A stretch of 34,530 bases of DNA from a virus, in the IMG/VR virus record IMGVR_UViG_3300030012_002147, positions 1 through 34,530 of that record; one strand, given 5' to 3'. Shown in pieces: positions 13,512-21,693 of the stretch (position 1 is the first letter of the stretch; each line of letters starts with the position of its first letter). The notes below the pieces were generated by a model, which had not been told where the DNA came from, made no database searches, and saw only the letters and a program-made list of their open reading frames with translations. The position numbers and the translations under genes are program-made.

Positions 13512-13792
13512 ACATTGAAAGAGAGATGAATATATGGCTAAAAGCACATTTTCCAGAAGTTTTAGAAAAATGGGAAAAGCACAAAAAACAATTCTTACTT
13601 GAACACTATCAAGAGAGATTTGATAAAATTAGAGAATGGTTTGACAATGGTGCTAATATTCCAGAAGAAATTGAAAAGGCAGTAAAATTGATTTTGAAAA
13701 TGCAAAAGGAAAATCCAGAAAATAGTCTCGACTATCGAAGAATGATTATGCAACTTTGTCGTGGATTGGAAGGATGGCCATATACTAGGTGA
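13508..13792 (+). CDS. Hypothetical helical protein (94 aa)
   Basis: It starts in an ATGA overlap with the preceding gene. The sequence is almost entirely predicted helical and charged, with many Trp, Glu and Lys residues (WLKAHFPEVLEKWEKHKKQF). No motif, membrane segment or zinc site is seen. Function unknown. Confidence 0.57.
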   Translation: MNIEREMNIWLKAHFPEVLEKWEKHKKQFLLEHYQERFDKIREWFDNGANIPEEIEKAVKLILKMQKENPENSLDYRRMIMQLCRGLEGWPYTR

Positions 13793-13796
13793 TACT

Positions 13797-14141
13797 ATGA
13801 ATAAACTATACTTAATTGCAAACAATGATAAAAAGTTTGCATCATGGTGCAAAGAAAAACGAAAGAAACTTGATGGAGTATTTCTTGACAGTTTTAATAT
13901 GAATGCTCAAGAAATTCGATATGCAAACTATTTTGCAAGAGCATCATTTATTTGTTACTGGGAAATACAACTAAATGGTTCATTAGCAAAATTAGCACCT
14001 GCAATAACACAAGCAACTCTAATTCATGTAATGCATAGACTTCTTGAAAAAGATAAGCAACATGAAGCAGAGGTTGTTTCTATGATGATGACTAATTTCC
14101 TAAGACTATTACAGGAGATTGATTCTAATGAAGAAGAATGA
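13797..14141 (+). CDS. Hypothetical protein (114 aa)
   Basis: ATG 13797 is chosen because AGGTGATACT lies just before it; an earlier in-frame start at 13761 lies inside the upstream gene. The protein is helical with several aromatic residues (YANYFARASFICYWEIQL) and a C-terminal segment with many Met and Leu residues. It ends SNEEE over the next gene's start region. No family is recognised. Confidence 0.57.
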   Translation: MNKLYLIANNDKKFASWCKEKRKKLDGVFLDSFNMNAQEIRYANYFARASFICYWEIQLNGSLAKLAPAITQATLIHVMHRLLEKDKQHEAEVVSMMMTNFLRLLQEIDSNEEE

Positions 14142-14355
14142 TTGGATATACTTAGCGAATGCTATGTGGGAATATTCTGAAAAACACGAAGGAAGAGTTA
14201 GTCAATTACTCAAACAATTGATAAAAGAAGTAAATAAAAATAAGGAAGTGATGATAGATGACAATGAAACAATTAGCGAGATTGTTACAAGCGAGCGAGT
14301 CTATGACTCCAACTCAAGCGGTAACATTCCTTTCAAGGGAAATGGGAAGATTTGA
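14128..14355 (+). CDS. Hypothetical protein (75 aa), long overlap with ligase
   Basis: ATG 14128 follows CAGGAGATTGATTCTA, inside the end of the previous gene. The first 45 residues look like an ordinary small helical protein (DWIYLANAMWEYSEKHEGR). The last 30 lie in a second frame over the ligase start, a 98-base overlap that is longer than any other here. Either both frames are used or this ORF runs past its ancestral end. Function unknown. Confidence 0.45.
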   Translation: MKKNDWIYLANAMWEYSEKHEGRVSQLLKQLIKEVNKNKEVMIDDNETISEIVTSERVYDSNSSGNIPFKGNGKI

Positions 14356-15775
14356 GGATAAGCAAATACTATTCAGTATTTTATCTCTTGAGTTAGCACC
14401 AAACAATATTGGTTTGGCAAAGGCTAAGAAATGGATGGCTAAAATCTATGATGTCTTTGAAGATGAAATTGATGTAGAATATGATACTTATGGAGATTTA
14501 GGAGAAGCAATGTATTGGTTTGATAACTCTCAGAAAGATAACAAGTACACAATTAAAACTTTCAAGACTCTTCTTGAATTAGATTGTTCTAATATGACTT
14601 CTAATTCATTTGCTTTGATTGAAGAACATCTACTAAATATGTCTGATACTGAAGTAAAGTGGTTTATTCGTTATTGGCTACGAACACCAAGAAACGGTAT
14701 TCAATCTACTACACTTAAGAAAGTATTAGCAAAGCACTATGGTAAAAAGATTGCAGATGTCAAAAAGCACTGTAACTTCAATAGTATGACCGACGTTATT
14801 TCATACTATGAAATGAATGAAGAACCGCCAATGAATCTAACTCATGGCGCATTTGTTTCACCTATGCTTGCAAGGGCAATGCCTATGAACAAATGGCCTA
14901 CAAATAAAATTGTAGATTTCAAGTATGACGGTAATCGTTATCAAATTCACAAGCAAGACGATAGCGTGATTATTTTTAATCGCACTGGAAAAATCGTAAC
15001 AGACCAGTTTTCTGATGTCGCAGAAATAGTCCGAAACTACGAAGTTAATAATCTTATTCTTGACGGAGAGATTTATCCTGTAGAGAACGGATTACCTGCA
15101 CCACATTCTAAACTTGCTACAAGAGTACATTCCAAAGACAAAGCAGAAGCAATTTCCAAGTGTCCCGTTAAGTGGGTAATTTTTGATTGTCTGATGTATA
15201 AAGGAGTAACAATAATGAATCTACCTTATTCCCAGCGTTTAATAGAAATGAATACTCTACCTGACCAAGCCGAGCGTTCAACAACTGATGTAATGGCTTT
15301 CTACAATAAAGCAATCAATGAAGGATTTGAAGGCATTATTGTAAAGGATGCAAGAGCGCCTTACGAATCTGGTAAGAGGTCAAAGTATTGGGCTAAGTAT
15401 AAACCACCTCTAATTGATTTAGATGTAGTTATTATTTCAGCAAAGTATGGTGACGGCAAAAACTCAAATGTATTTGCTACATTTGAAATTGCAGTAAAAT
15501 CAGATAACGGTTTTACTTCTGTTGGTTGGTGTGGAAGCGGCTTTACAGATACGCAACTAATTAATCTCACTAGCAATCTAAGAAAAAATGTCGAGTCTTT
15601 CAAAGAAGGAACATATCATTTCTTGCCTCGTATTGTATTGGAAATACGTGCTGATTTGGTAAGTAAAGATGCTAAAGGAAATCTTTCTCTCAGATTTCCA
15701 AGATGCAAAAGGATTAGAGAGGATAAATTCGTCAATGATATTGACACACTAAAAAGAATGGAGGAATTACAATGA
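14258..15775 (+). CDS. lig: ATP-dependent DNA ligase
   Basis: The protein has 505 residues, with ATG 14258 after GGAAGTGATGATAG. It seals nicks through a lysine-AMP intermediate, for Okazaki fragments and repair. The N-terminal 200 residues are a helical DNA-binding domain. The nucleotidyltransferase core follows with motif I FKYDGNRY (Lys222), LILDGEIYP (motif III), VKWVIFDCLMYKG, EGIIVKDARAPY (358-369) and SKYWAKYKP (motif V). An OB-fold domain ends the protein. Length and order match archaeal and eukaryotic type ligases (about 550-600), slightly shortened. ATG 14264 is also possible. The stop is coupled to the next start (ATGA). Confidence 0.93.
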   Translation: MTMKQLARLLQASESMTPTQAVTFLSREMGRFEDKQILFSILSLELAPNNIGLAKAKKWMAKIYDVFEDEIDVEYDTYGDLGEAMYWFDNSQKDNKYTIKTFKTLLELDCSNMTSNSFALIEEHLLNMSDTEVKWFIRYWLRTPRNGIQSTTLKKVLAKHYGKKIADVKKHCNFNSMTDVISYYEMNEEPPMNLTHGAFVSPMLARAMPMNKWPTNKIVDFKYDGNRYQIHKQDDSVIIFNRTGKIVTDQFSDVAEIVRNYEVNNLILDGEIYPVENGLPAPHSKLATRVHSKDKAEAISKCPVKWVIFDCLMYKGVTIMNLPYSQRLIEMNTLPDQAERSTTDVMAFYNKAINEGFEGIIVKDARAPYESGKRSKYWAKYKPPLIDLDVVIISAKYGDGKNSNVFATFEIAVKSDNGFTSVGWCGSGFTDTQLINLTSNLRKNVESFKEGTYHFLPRIVLEIRADLVSKDAKGNLSLRFPRCKRIREDKFVNDIDTLKRMEELQ

Positions 15776-16203
15776 CTTATGTAAATGGATATGTAGTAAA
15801 TCACAAGGGACAAATATATGAAATTTCTAAATTGTCTAAAAAGGCAGTAGGAACATTCATAGGAACTCATTATGGAAAAATTAGGTCTATTCAACGAGAA
15901 CTTTTCTTATTGCATCAACGCCTACATGATATTCGTATTGCAGATGGAGAAGAAGCAACTCTTACTAAAACTAACGTAAAGATTCTAAAAGAGTTAAAGA
16001 TTCAAGATAGCGACATTGATGAGTTTTTAGACTTTGAAGAACAGAAAAGAGTTTGGAATACACCCAAATTAACTCAAACAACTAATGAAATGTATAGGCT
16101 ACGACAAGTATTCAAACTGGCTATTCAGGTTCTTGAAAAAGAAGCCGACTATGAAGTAGTTAAATCAGTTCTAATGCAAGGAATACAGGAGGAAAAACAA
16201 TGA
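15772..16203 (+). CDS. Hypothetical helical protein (143 aa)
   Basis: It starts in an ATGA overlap with the ligase gene and ends the same way into the histone-fold gene. The N-terminus is beta-rich (YVNGYVVNHKGQIYEISKL). The rest is a long charged helical region with IRSIQRELFLLHQRLHDIR, consistent with a coiled coil. There are no cysteines. Position suggests a replication or repair accessory role, not shown by sequence. Confidence 0.58.
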   Translation: MTYVNGYVVNHKGQIYEISKLSKKAVGTFIGTHYGKIRSIQRELFLLHQRLHDIRIADGEEATLTKTNVKILKELKIQDSDIDEFLDFEEQKRVWNTPKLTQTTNEMYRLRQVFKLAIQVLEKEADYEVVKSVLMQGIQEEKQ

Positions 16204-16652
16204 TTAAGAAGGGAGATTTAACTGTAATTGATAGAATTACATATTCAGTAATTCGCATTGAAGAAGGAATGGCTCATCTAAAAGATGTTGTAAATCCACA
16301 AGGTCGGCCAAGAAAAATGAAAGTTGAATTGGTTCCATATTTCAATGAGGAAGGAGAATTTATTATTCCCGAAAAACCATCTCTACCGAAGTTTAATCGC
16401 AGTGGTAAAATTTCACTACGGGCTATGGTTAAGGAATATACTGATATGCCTATCTCTAGAGATTTTATTGCTTTTCTTAAATTATGGATGGAAGGAGCAA
16501 TAGAAGATTTAGTTGTAGCGGCTGAAGAAAATGCTGAAGAAAGGGGACATAGAACAATTACTCCTGCTCATTTCTATTGGTGGGAAATGCACCCTACTCA
16601 AGACCCTAACGGTTATTGGCCCGATAATTCAAAGTATTTGGAGGACTTATGA
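16200..16652 (+). CDS. Histone-fold-like protein (150 aa)
   Basis: It starts in an ATGA overlap after AGGAGGAAAA. The first 60 residues look like a small beta-barrel (KKGDLTVIDRITYSVIRIEE). Residues 71-130 fit a histone fold: a short helix (ISLRAMVKEY), loop, a long central helix (ISRDFIAFLKLWMEGAIEDL, continuing to 114), the loop RGHRTIT (115-121) and a third helix starting PAHFYWWEM. The loop matches the 'RkTit..h' signature that follows the long helix in archaeal histones and TAF/NF-Y type proteins. It might bend or package viral DNA or bind transcription machinery. The N-terminal barrel makes it unlike a simple archaeal histone. The fold is inferred by eye. Confidence 0.58.
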   Translation: MIKKGDLTVIDRITYSVIRIEEGMAHLKDVVNPQGRPRKMKVELVPYFNEEGEFIIPEKPSLPKFNRSGKISLRAMVKEYTDMPISRDFIAFLKLWMEGAIEDLVVAAEENAEERGHRTITPAHFYWWEMHPTQDPNGYWPDNSKYLEDL

Positions 16653-17050
16653 TGTTTAGTAAAGATATGTTATGTGGTATTCTTCTTTCATCAACAAAGA
16701 TGGACTTGAACATTGTTTCTTCAGATGCTTCTGCCATTGGTTATAGAGTTCGTTTACGATTAAATATTCGAGCAAACGCTGAATTTCTTCTAGCAGTACA
16801 ACGTAGTTTATTGCAACACGGTATTGAAACAACATACCGTTCAGAAGAACATTCTACAAGACGTAAACCTATTCTAAGAATTGGCGGAATTAAAAACTTA
16901 TATTTACTAAAGTCAATAGTGAATCCTAATCTCCCGCATTCAAAGGGAGAATGGCATTCATTTCTAGAATGCGTAGATATAATTTCAGAGAAGAAACATC
17001 TAACCTTAGAAGGTATGGAACGATTATTTGAAATAAAAGGTGTAGTATAA
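16649..17050 (+). CDS. LAGLIDADG-like domain protein (133 aa)
   Basis: ATG 16649 overlaps the previous stop (ATGATG), with GGAGGAC upstream. The second half resembles a single LAGLIDADG endonuclease repeat: a basic substrate face (TYRSEEHSTRRKPILRIGG), LYLLKSIVNPNLP, then FLECVDIISEKKHLTLEGME matching the 'f..iv.li..geHlT.eGl..i..lk' ending. The N-terminal helix LCGILLSSTKMDL sits where LAGLIDADG would be but lacks the usual acidic pair, so the protein may not cut DNA. It is not inside an intron or intein and starts the clamp-loader cluster. It could be a former homing enzyme with a new role. Confidence 0.5.
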   Translation: MMFSKDMLCGILLSSTKMDLNIVSSDASAIGYRVRLRLNIRANAEFLLAVQRSLLQHGIETTYRSEEHSTRRKPILRIGGIKNLYLLKSIVNPNLPHSKGEWHSFLECVDIISEKKHLTLEGMERLFEIKGVV

Positions 17051-17910
17051 TGGGATTAACAAATATGAAAAAGAACAGACCAATACTTCTGACAGGAAAA
17101 ACAGGAACAGGTAAATCTACAAAGGCAAAGACGTTTGTTAATAATCCTATTATTGTTTATGCTAATGAAATGGGAATCAAAGATGTATTCTCAATTCCAA
17201 TTGATGACGGAATTATTATCGAAGACGTTCATCACAAAGCAAAGAAAGAAGAAGTGTTGTTCTTAATTAGAAACTATAAAGGACAAATTGTTCTGACTTC
17301 TATTAATGAAAAGGATGTTCCAAAGGAAATCAAAAACCTGTGTCAAATCAAAAGAGCAGGAGGTAAAAATTATTTAAGGGAGTCCATTAAGAATAAAGCC
17401 CCTAGAAGTGAAGAACCTGTTCTTTACAAGAGAGATACTTATTCTCTAGTAAGAGAGTATCTTAAGCAAACAGATAGGGATTTAATGGCTGAATTATTAG
17501 TTTATAATAAACCTCCCGATGTTCAGATTCTTTCATGGTTGTGCGAAAACATACATCCTAACAAATTAGTTTTTATTGACAGTGTGGTAAAGAGAAGATG
17601 GAGTCAAAGGTATTTTTATGAAATGCTTGCGTATAGGCACGATGGTCTAAACTATGGCAGATTAAAAATGCCTCAGCGTAAATCCTATTCTAAGAAACCC
17701 TACTTAGCAAGAAAACTTGGCATTAGCAATTCTAACGTAAATGTTCTAAAGCAATTACTAAATGATGAAGGCTTTGCTAAATATGTAAGAAACAAACTTA
17801 ACAATGCTGATTCTAGATTGTTGGGGTTAAAAGAAAAGGAAAGAAGAACAAAAAGAACTCCTACCCGAATAGAGGTAAGAAGTTTAACGGATTATTTTAA
17901 TGGTGAATAA
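17050..17910 (+). CDS. AAA+ ATPase, probable clamp loader large subunit (RFC-L-like)
   Basis: The protein has 286 residues and starts in a TAATG overlap; ATG 17065 is also possible. The Walker A motif is GKTGTGKST (16-24). IIIEDVHH is the likely Walker B region, followed by QIVLTSINEKDVP as a sensor 1-like strand. The C-terminal 150 residues are helical, like an RFC collar. The protein ends VRSLTDYFNGE, matching an archaeal PCNA-interacting (PIP) box of the TLxxYF type, as at the end of archaeal RFC-L. The RFC small subunit gene lies one gene downstream. It is much shorter than cellular RFC-L (about 480), so it is a reduced form. The RFC-L role rests on context and the PIP-like end. Confidence 0.68.
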   Translation: MGLTNMKKNRPILLTGKTGTGKSTKAKTFVNNPIIVYANEMGIKDVFSIPIDDGIIIEDVHHKAKKEEVLFLIRNYKGQIVLTSINEKDVPKEIKNLCQIKRAGGKNYLRESIKNKAPRSEEPVLYKRDTYSLVREYLKQTDRDLMAELLVYNKPPDVQILSWLCENIHPNKLVFIDSVVKRRWSQRYFYEMLAYRHDGLNYGRLKMPQRKSYSKKPYLARKLGISNSNVNVLKQLLNDEGFAKYVRNKLNNADSRLLGLKEKERRTKRTPTRIEVRSLTDYFNGE

Positions 17911-17911
17911 G

Positions 17912-18373
17912 ATGTCATATAGCACATATATAAAGTTTGATGAAATGTTGATAGTTGGTTTTGGTCTTTCTCTTAATAAGGTTAAAACATTAAAAAAGAC
18001 AAGAAAAGTAGCACTTCCCCGAAATTTTATGCAAATGAAAATATGGAAAGTTTTAACGGAAGAACAATTTAATTTGCTATATACTGTTCTTCATAACGAA
18101 TCAACTGATATATTTATCGAATTGGCTGTTCTTATGAATAAAGAATGGAAAAATACAGTCGGTAGATACAATAAAAACAAAAGACAAAGGGAATACGAGA
18201 GGAAACCAGAAAGAAGGAAAAGGGCAGCCGCTTATGGTAGAAAATACCGTGAAGAGAATAAGGATAAAGTCAGAGAAATTCAAAGAAGGAGTTATCTTAA
18301 AAATAGAGATAAAAATAGAGATAAGGTTAATAGAAGACAAAGAGAACGTTATCACAAGAATAAGGAGAAATAA
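17912..18373 (+). CDS. Basic repeat protein between clamp loader genes (153 aa)
   Basis: ATG 17912 is chosen over ATG 17900 because GGTGA at 17902-17906 then gives normal spacing. Residues 1-80 are ordinary globular sequence. The last 70 are a highly basic series of Tyr/Arg/Asn/Lys repeats (YGRKYREENKDKVREIQRRS and similar), a pattern often seen in phage homing-type proteins and nucleic-acid-binding tails. No HNH or GIY-YIG core is visible. It may bind DNA. Its place between the two RFC genes suggests insertion or a linked role. Confidence 0.55.
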   Translation: MSYSTYIKFDEMLIVGFGLSLNKVKTLKKTRKVALPRNFMQMKIWKVLTEEQFNLLYTVLHNESTDIFIELAVLMNKEWKNTVGRYNKNKRQREYERKPERRKRAAAYGRKYREENKDKVREIQRRSYLKNRDKNRDKVNRRQRERYHKNKEK

Positions 18374-18375
18374 AT

Positions 18376-19287
18376 ATGTTATGGACAGAAAAATACAGAC
18401 CAAAAGGAATAGGCGACATTGTAGGACAAGAACATTTTACAATGGATGCTGAATTATGGATTGAAGAAAGAGATATGCCGAATCTTCTCTTTTATGGAAG
18501 AGCAGGGACAGGTAAAACAGGTGCAGGATTAGCACTGGCATATTCTATTTTAGGAGAAAATGCGGCAGATAACTTTTTCGAGATTAATGCATCTGATGAT
18601 AGAAAACTTGAAACTGTTAGAACACTTATCAAACAAATAGCACAAACAGGTACTATTGGTGATGTTCCGTTCAAGATTCTGTTACTAGATGAAATGGAAG
18701 GAATGACAAATGATGCTCAGAACGCTCTAAAGAGAATCATGGAGCGTTATGCGAATAACATTCGTTTTATTATTACTTGTAATAATAAAAACAAAATTAT
18801 TCACCCTATCCAAAGTAGATGCGCTAATTATCATTTTAAGCCTTTATCGAATGACCGAATATTGGAAGTTGTTAAAGGTATTCTTCAACGTGAAGAAATA
18901 ACTGGATTTGACGATAATGAATTGAGTTCCTTTATAGCCACTCTAAACGGTGACTTAAGGAGAGCGATAACCGAAATACAGGCCGCTAAATACTCAAACA
19001 TTTCACTCAAAAAGCAAAGTGAAATTTCATTAGAAGAATATGTAAAAATAATTAATTTGATAACTAATAAAGATACAACCGTTCTTTCTATACTCCATGA
19101 TATGATTTATGCAGGTCGTGATATTTCAGAAATTTGTATTGGATTACACGATGCAGTAATAAACATGAATGGATTAGATAGTAATGTTAAATTTAAGTAT
19201 CTAAGAACATTAGGAGAAAGTGAATATCGTTCAACAACTATGACACCAAGAGTATTGGTATCATGGTTTGTTGGGCAATTGATGTAA
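18376..19287 (+). CDS. rfcS: Clamp loader small subunit (RFC-S)
   Basis: The protein has 303 residues, with ATG 18376 after AAGGAGAAATAAAT. It loads PCNA onto DNA using ATP. RFC boxes are clear: WTEKYRPKGIGDIVGQE (box II), LLFYGRAGTGKTG (Walker A, 37-49), FFEINASDDR (box IV), FKILLLDEME (Walker B, Asp105-Glu106), TCNNKNKIIHPIQSRC (sensor 1 and the SRC arginine finger) and LNGDLRRAITEIQAA (sensor 2). The length is close to cellular RFC-S (about 320). It forms the core of the loader with the ATPase at 17050. Confidence 0.94.
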   Translation: MLWTEKYRPKGIGDIVGQEHFTMDAELWIEERDMPNLLFYGRAGTGKTGAGLALAYSILGENAADNFFEINASDDRKLETVRTLIKQIAQTGTIGDVPFKILLLDEMEGMTNDAQNALKRIMERYANNIRFIITCNNKNKIIHPIQSRCANYHFKPLSNDRILEVVKGILQREEITGFDDNELSSFIATLNGDLRRAITEIQAAKYSNISLKKQSEISLEEYVKIINLITNKDTTVLSILHDMIYAGRDISEICIGLHDAVINMNGLDSNVKFKYLRTLGESEYRSTTMTPRVLVSWFVGQLM

Positions 19288-19321
19288 AGGACAAAAAATA
19301 AGAAATACGGAAGTGAAAAGT

Positions 19322-20539
19322 ATGCAAGAAAAATTGAAAAAAGAAATTGAAATAGGCGCAAAGATTGTTGAAATGTCTGTCGAAGAAGCGATGAACAAAT
19401 TCAAAGAGATTTGTAAGGAAAACACAACAAGCGAGGATTCTCAAATCGCTCTCGCTCTATGGCGTGGATATGTTGGAAATGTTCAACGTATGAAGAAAGT
19501 AAGCAATAACTCTTCTAATACTGGAAGTAACTCTTTAGTAAAGAAGGCATTTGGTTTCTTCGTTGCTTTAGAAGCACCAAGAGATATGATGAGTTGGAAC
19601 CGTAATCGAGCAAAAGAAGAATATCTTCGTGATGCTGATAGAGCATTAGAAGATGGTCATGTTGCCGTCGCTACTCAAAATGATGATAATACGTGGACTG
19701 TTGCCCGTTATCATAACAACGAATATGAAGAGAAGAAAGTTTCATCTTTGCCCGATGGTGCAGAAGAAACAGAAGATGGTACTACCATTATTCCTCTTGA
19801 TAATCAACCAACTTATATGTCTGGTGCAAAGAATCGAAACTATGGAAATCCTCTTCCTTTGGAGCAGTTCCGAAGAACAGGTATTTTCTATGGTTCTTTA
19901 GAAGGCGGAGAAATGAAAACTTATATGTTTTCATACAAGAACCAACCTTCTGTTGATTTTGCTCCTAATTGTTATGAATGGGTTCATTTCCTTTGTATTC
20001 CTAGCGATGACGGTTCTGCAATCTATGGTATGACAGAAAATACTTTGAAGAGCCTTATGCTCAATACTGAAGTAGACCCCGAAGGCGACGATTATCGAGA
20101 TATGTCAAGTTTTGACTTTGAATCTTGTTTAGCAAGTAATTTCAAAAGTCATCTTGTTCCTCTTTCAAATGTTGATAGAGCGCATATTGAGCGACAAACT
20201 CTACCTGCAAGAGAACGATTTATTGTTACAGATGGTTCTGTTGATAGCATTACTATGACCGCTACTGCAAATGGTAATCGGATTATTAACATTAGTGACC
20301 TTTCTGCTGAATTCGTTGAAGATGGTGAAAATTACACAACTTGTTGGATTCCTAGCCATATTGATATTGACTTCGGAATTGCTTCTTCTGTTATTGTAGT
20401 TGGTCGAACATCTCAAAGAATTGTTGATGGTGTCGCTGATGCAGTAACAATTAACGTTTCAGGATTATTGGTAACTAACCGTGTTGGTGCGCCTCCAGAA
20501 ACAGTTGAAGTTGTTGAAGACGATTTAGATTGGTTTTGA
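19322..20539 (+). CDS. Probable single-stranded DNA-binding protein (acidic tail)
   Basis: The protein has 405 residues. ATG 19322 is preferred to an in-frame GTG at 19313 because GGAAGTGAAAAGT then serves as the ribosome site. The N-terminal 60 residues are a charged helix. The rest is beta-rich and could hold one or more OB folds (DNTWTVARYHN; the 200-260 region; SIVVGRTSQ-like strands near 360). The protein ends VEVVEDDLDWF, an acidic tail closed by aromatic residues, as in bacterial SSB and T4 gp32 tails that recruit partners. It lies between RFC and the recombinase-like and PCNA genes, where an SSB or RPA would be expected. No clear RPA signature was found, so the call is mostly contextual. 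Confidence 0.5.
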   Translation: MQEKLKKEIEIGAKIVEMSVEEAMNKFKEICKENTTSEDSQIALALWRGYVGNVQRMKKVSNNSSNTGSNSLVKKAFGFFVALEAPRDMMSWNRNRAKEEYLRDADRALEDGHVAVATQNDDNTWTVARYHNNEYEEKKVSSLPDGAEETEDGTTIIPLDNQPTYMSGAKNRNYGNPLPLEQFRRTGIFYGSLEGGEMKTYMFSYKNQPSVDFAPNCYEWVHFLCIPSDDGSAIYGMTENTLKSLMLNTEVDPEGDDYRDMSSFDFESCLASNFKSHLVPLSNVDRAHIERQTLPARERFIVTDGSVDSITMTATANGNRIINISDLSAEFVEDGENYTTCWIPSHIDIDFGIASSVIVVGRTSQRIVDGVADAVTINVSGLLVTNRVGAPPETVEVVEDDLDWF

Positions 20540-20630
20540 TTAGGTAATAATTAGAATTAAAGGATAGTGTAACAGTAGGCTGTTAATGACTGTCAAAGGG
20601 GTGCGAAGCCCTATTAAATGAGGAATTTTT
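20540..20630 (+). other. Non-coding leader with two hairpins
   Basis: This is the only sizeable gap inside the replication block. ACAGT (20572-20576) can pair with ACTGT (20589-20593) around a 12-base loop containing CTGTTAA. AGGG (20597-20600) can pair with CCCT (20609-20612) around GTGCGAAG. The order recalls the anticodon and T arms of a tRNA-Asn, but no acceptor or D stem forms. It may be a tRNA remnant, an RNA processing site or a translational control element for the gene at 20631, whose GAGGAA site follows. Confidence 0.4.
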
Positions 20631-20900
20631 ATGACAACAGATTTAAAAGAAGAAAGATTCCTTTTGAAAGGCGATGCATATATCGTTGATTTAGCGAACG
20701 TTGATTTCTTAACTTGGAGAAAGAACGAGAAAGAAAACGGAACTTATTGGCTAAAGATGCATTTCCAAACAAAGGAAGCAAGATATATTTGCGATAAATA
20801 CGAATTAGCAACTATCGTAATGGCATGGACAAAAATGCATGGTAAAGAATTAGATATAGATATAAATGAATTAGGTGATAGTTATGGGAATAACAGATAA
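20631..20900 (+). CDS. Hypothetical protein (89 aa)
   Basis: ATG 20631 follows GAGGAATTTTT. The protein is beta-rich at the start (FLLKGDAYIVDLANVDFLTW) with a charged middle and a C-terminal segment around WTKMHGKELDIDINELG. It overlaps the recombinase-like gene by 17 bases. No family is recognised. Its position suggests a recombination or replication accessory role. Confidence 0.58.
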   Translation: MTTDLKEERFLLKGDAYIVDLANVDFLTWRKNEKENGTYWLKMHFQTKEARYICDKYELATIVMAWTKMHGKELDIDINELGDSYGNNR

Positions 20901-21693
20901 TACAAATAAAGATGAGAAGACAAATTTTGGACAAAAGCAAGAAGCATTTAACTCTCGCTTTCGACAAATTATGGAACAAAAAAGAAAGGATAGAAAGAGC
21001 CGAATGGTTCTTGGTATTTGGGGAGAACCAAAGACAGGTAAAACTGGAATTGCTTTGGATTTTCCTGAACGTAAGATTTACGTTTTAGATTGGGATAGTG
21101 GAGTTGAATCTACATGGATTGAATGCCATGACGCAACAGAACGAATTGAAGTATTTGACCCAATTGTTCAAGACAAGGAAAATAAAATTGATATTACTGC
21201 ATCTGAACAAAACTCACATGATTTTATTCGTTATGTTCGAGGTCAAATTGAAAGTGGTGAAAAGCCTATCTTTGTGATGGATGGAGTAGATACATGGTTC
21301 AAGAAATGTATTTACAAGGTTAATCCGAATCCAACAGTTGTAACAAAAATGATGCCATTTCAATATGGTGCAAGAAACAAAACTTTCTATCATTTGCTTG
21401 AAGCAATCTTTAATCTAAAATGTGATGTAATTTTCATTACTCACGAAACTGAAAAGTTTGTAGATAATGTTGCTACTGGTATTCAACCTGCATGGAAGGA
21501 CTGGGGCGGAAAACTAGAACAAGAGATTCATTGTTCTAGGAGAAAGGTAAAGGGTGAAATACACTTTGTTGCTGAATTAATTGGTTCAAGAACTAATGGC
21601 AACTTAGTAGGAACACGCTGGACTATTCGACAAGGAACGCCACCAAATATCGTTTGGAACGGTATTCCTGAATTGCAGGAGGGAAAGATTTGA
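20884..21693 (+). CDS. RecA/RadA-like ATPase of the phage Sak4 type
   Basis: The protein has 269 residues, with ATG 20884 after GGTGATAGTT (GTG 20875 in frame). The RecA-core layout is visible: LGIWGEPKTGKTG (Walker A, 43-55), IYVLDWDSG (strand with the conserved Asp after the first helix), EKPIFVMDGVDTW (Walker B, Asp133), and CDVIFITHETEK (motif with the conserved His). Single-domain ATPases of this kind in phages (Sak4/AAA_24) assist recombination and annealing with the cognate SSB, and archaeal RadA is related. It lacks the N-terminal HhH domain of RadA. It is TTGA-coupled to PCNA and follows the probable SSB gene. Confidence 0.78.
   Translation: MGITDNTNKDEKTNFGQKQEAFNSRFRQIMEQKRKDRKSRMVLGIWGEPKTGKTGIALDFPERKIYVLDWDSGVESTWIECHDATERIEVFDPIVQDKENKIDITASEQNSHDFIRYVRGQIESGEKPIFVMDGVDTWFKKCIYKVNPNPTVVTKMMPFQYGARNKTFYHLLEAIFNLKCDVIFITHETEKFVDNVATGIQPAWKDWGGKLEQEIHCSRRKVKGEIHFVAELIGSRTNGNLVGTRWTIRQGTPPNIVWNGIPELQEGKI

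Noticed and set aside
20566-20616. tRNA-Asn gene
   Set aside because: The CTGTTAA loop and T-like arm look suggestive, but no 7-bp acceptor stem, D stem or proper anticodon stem can be drawn.
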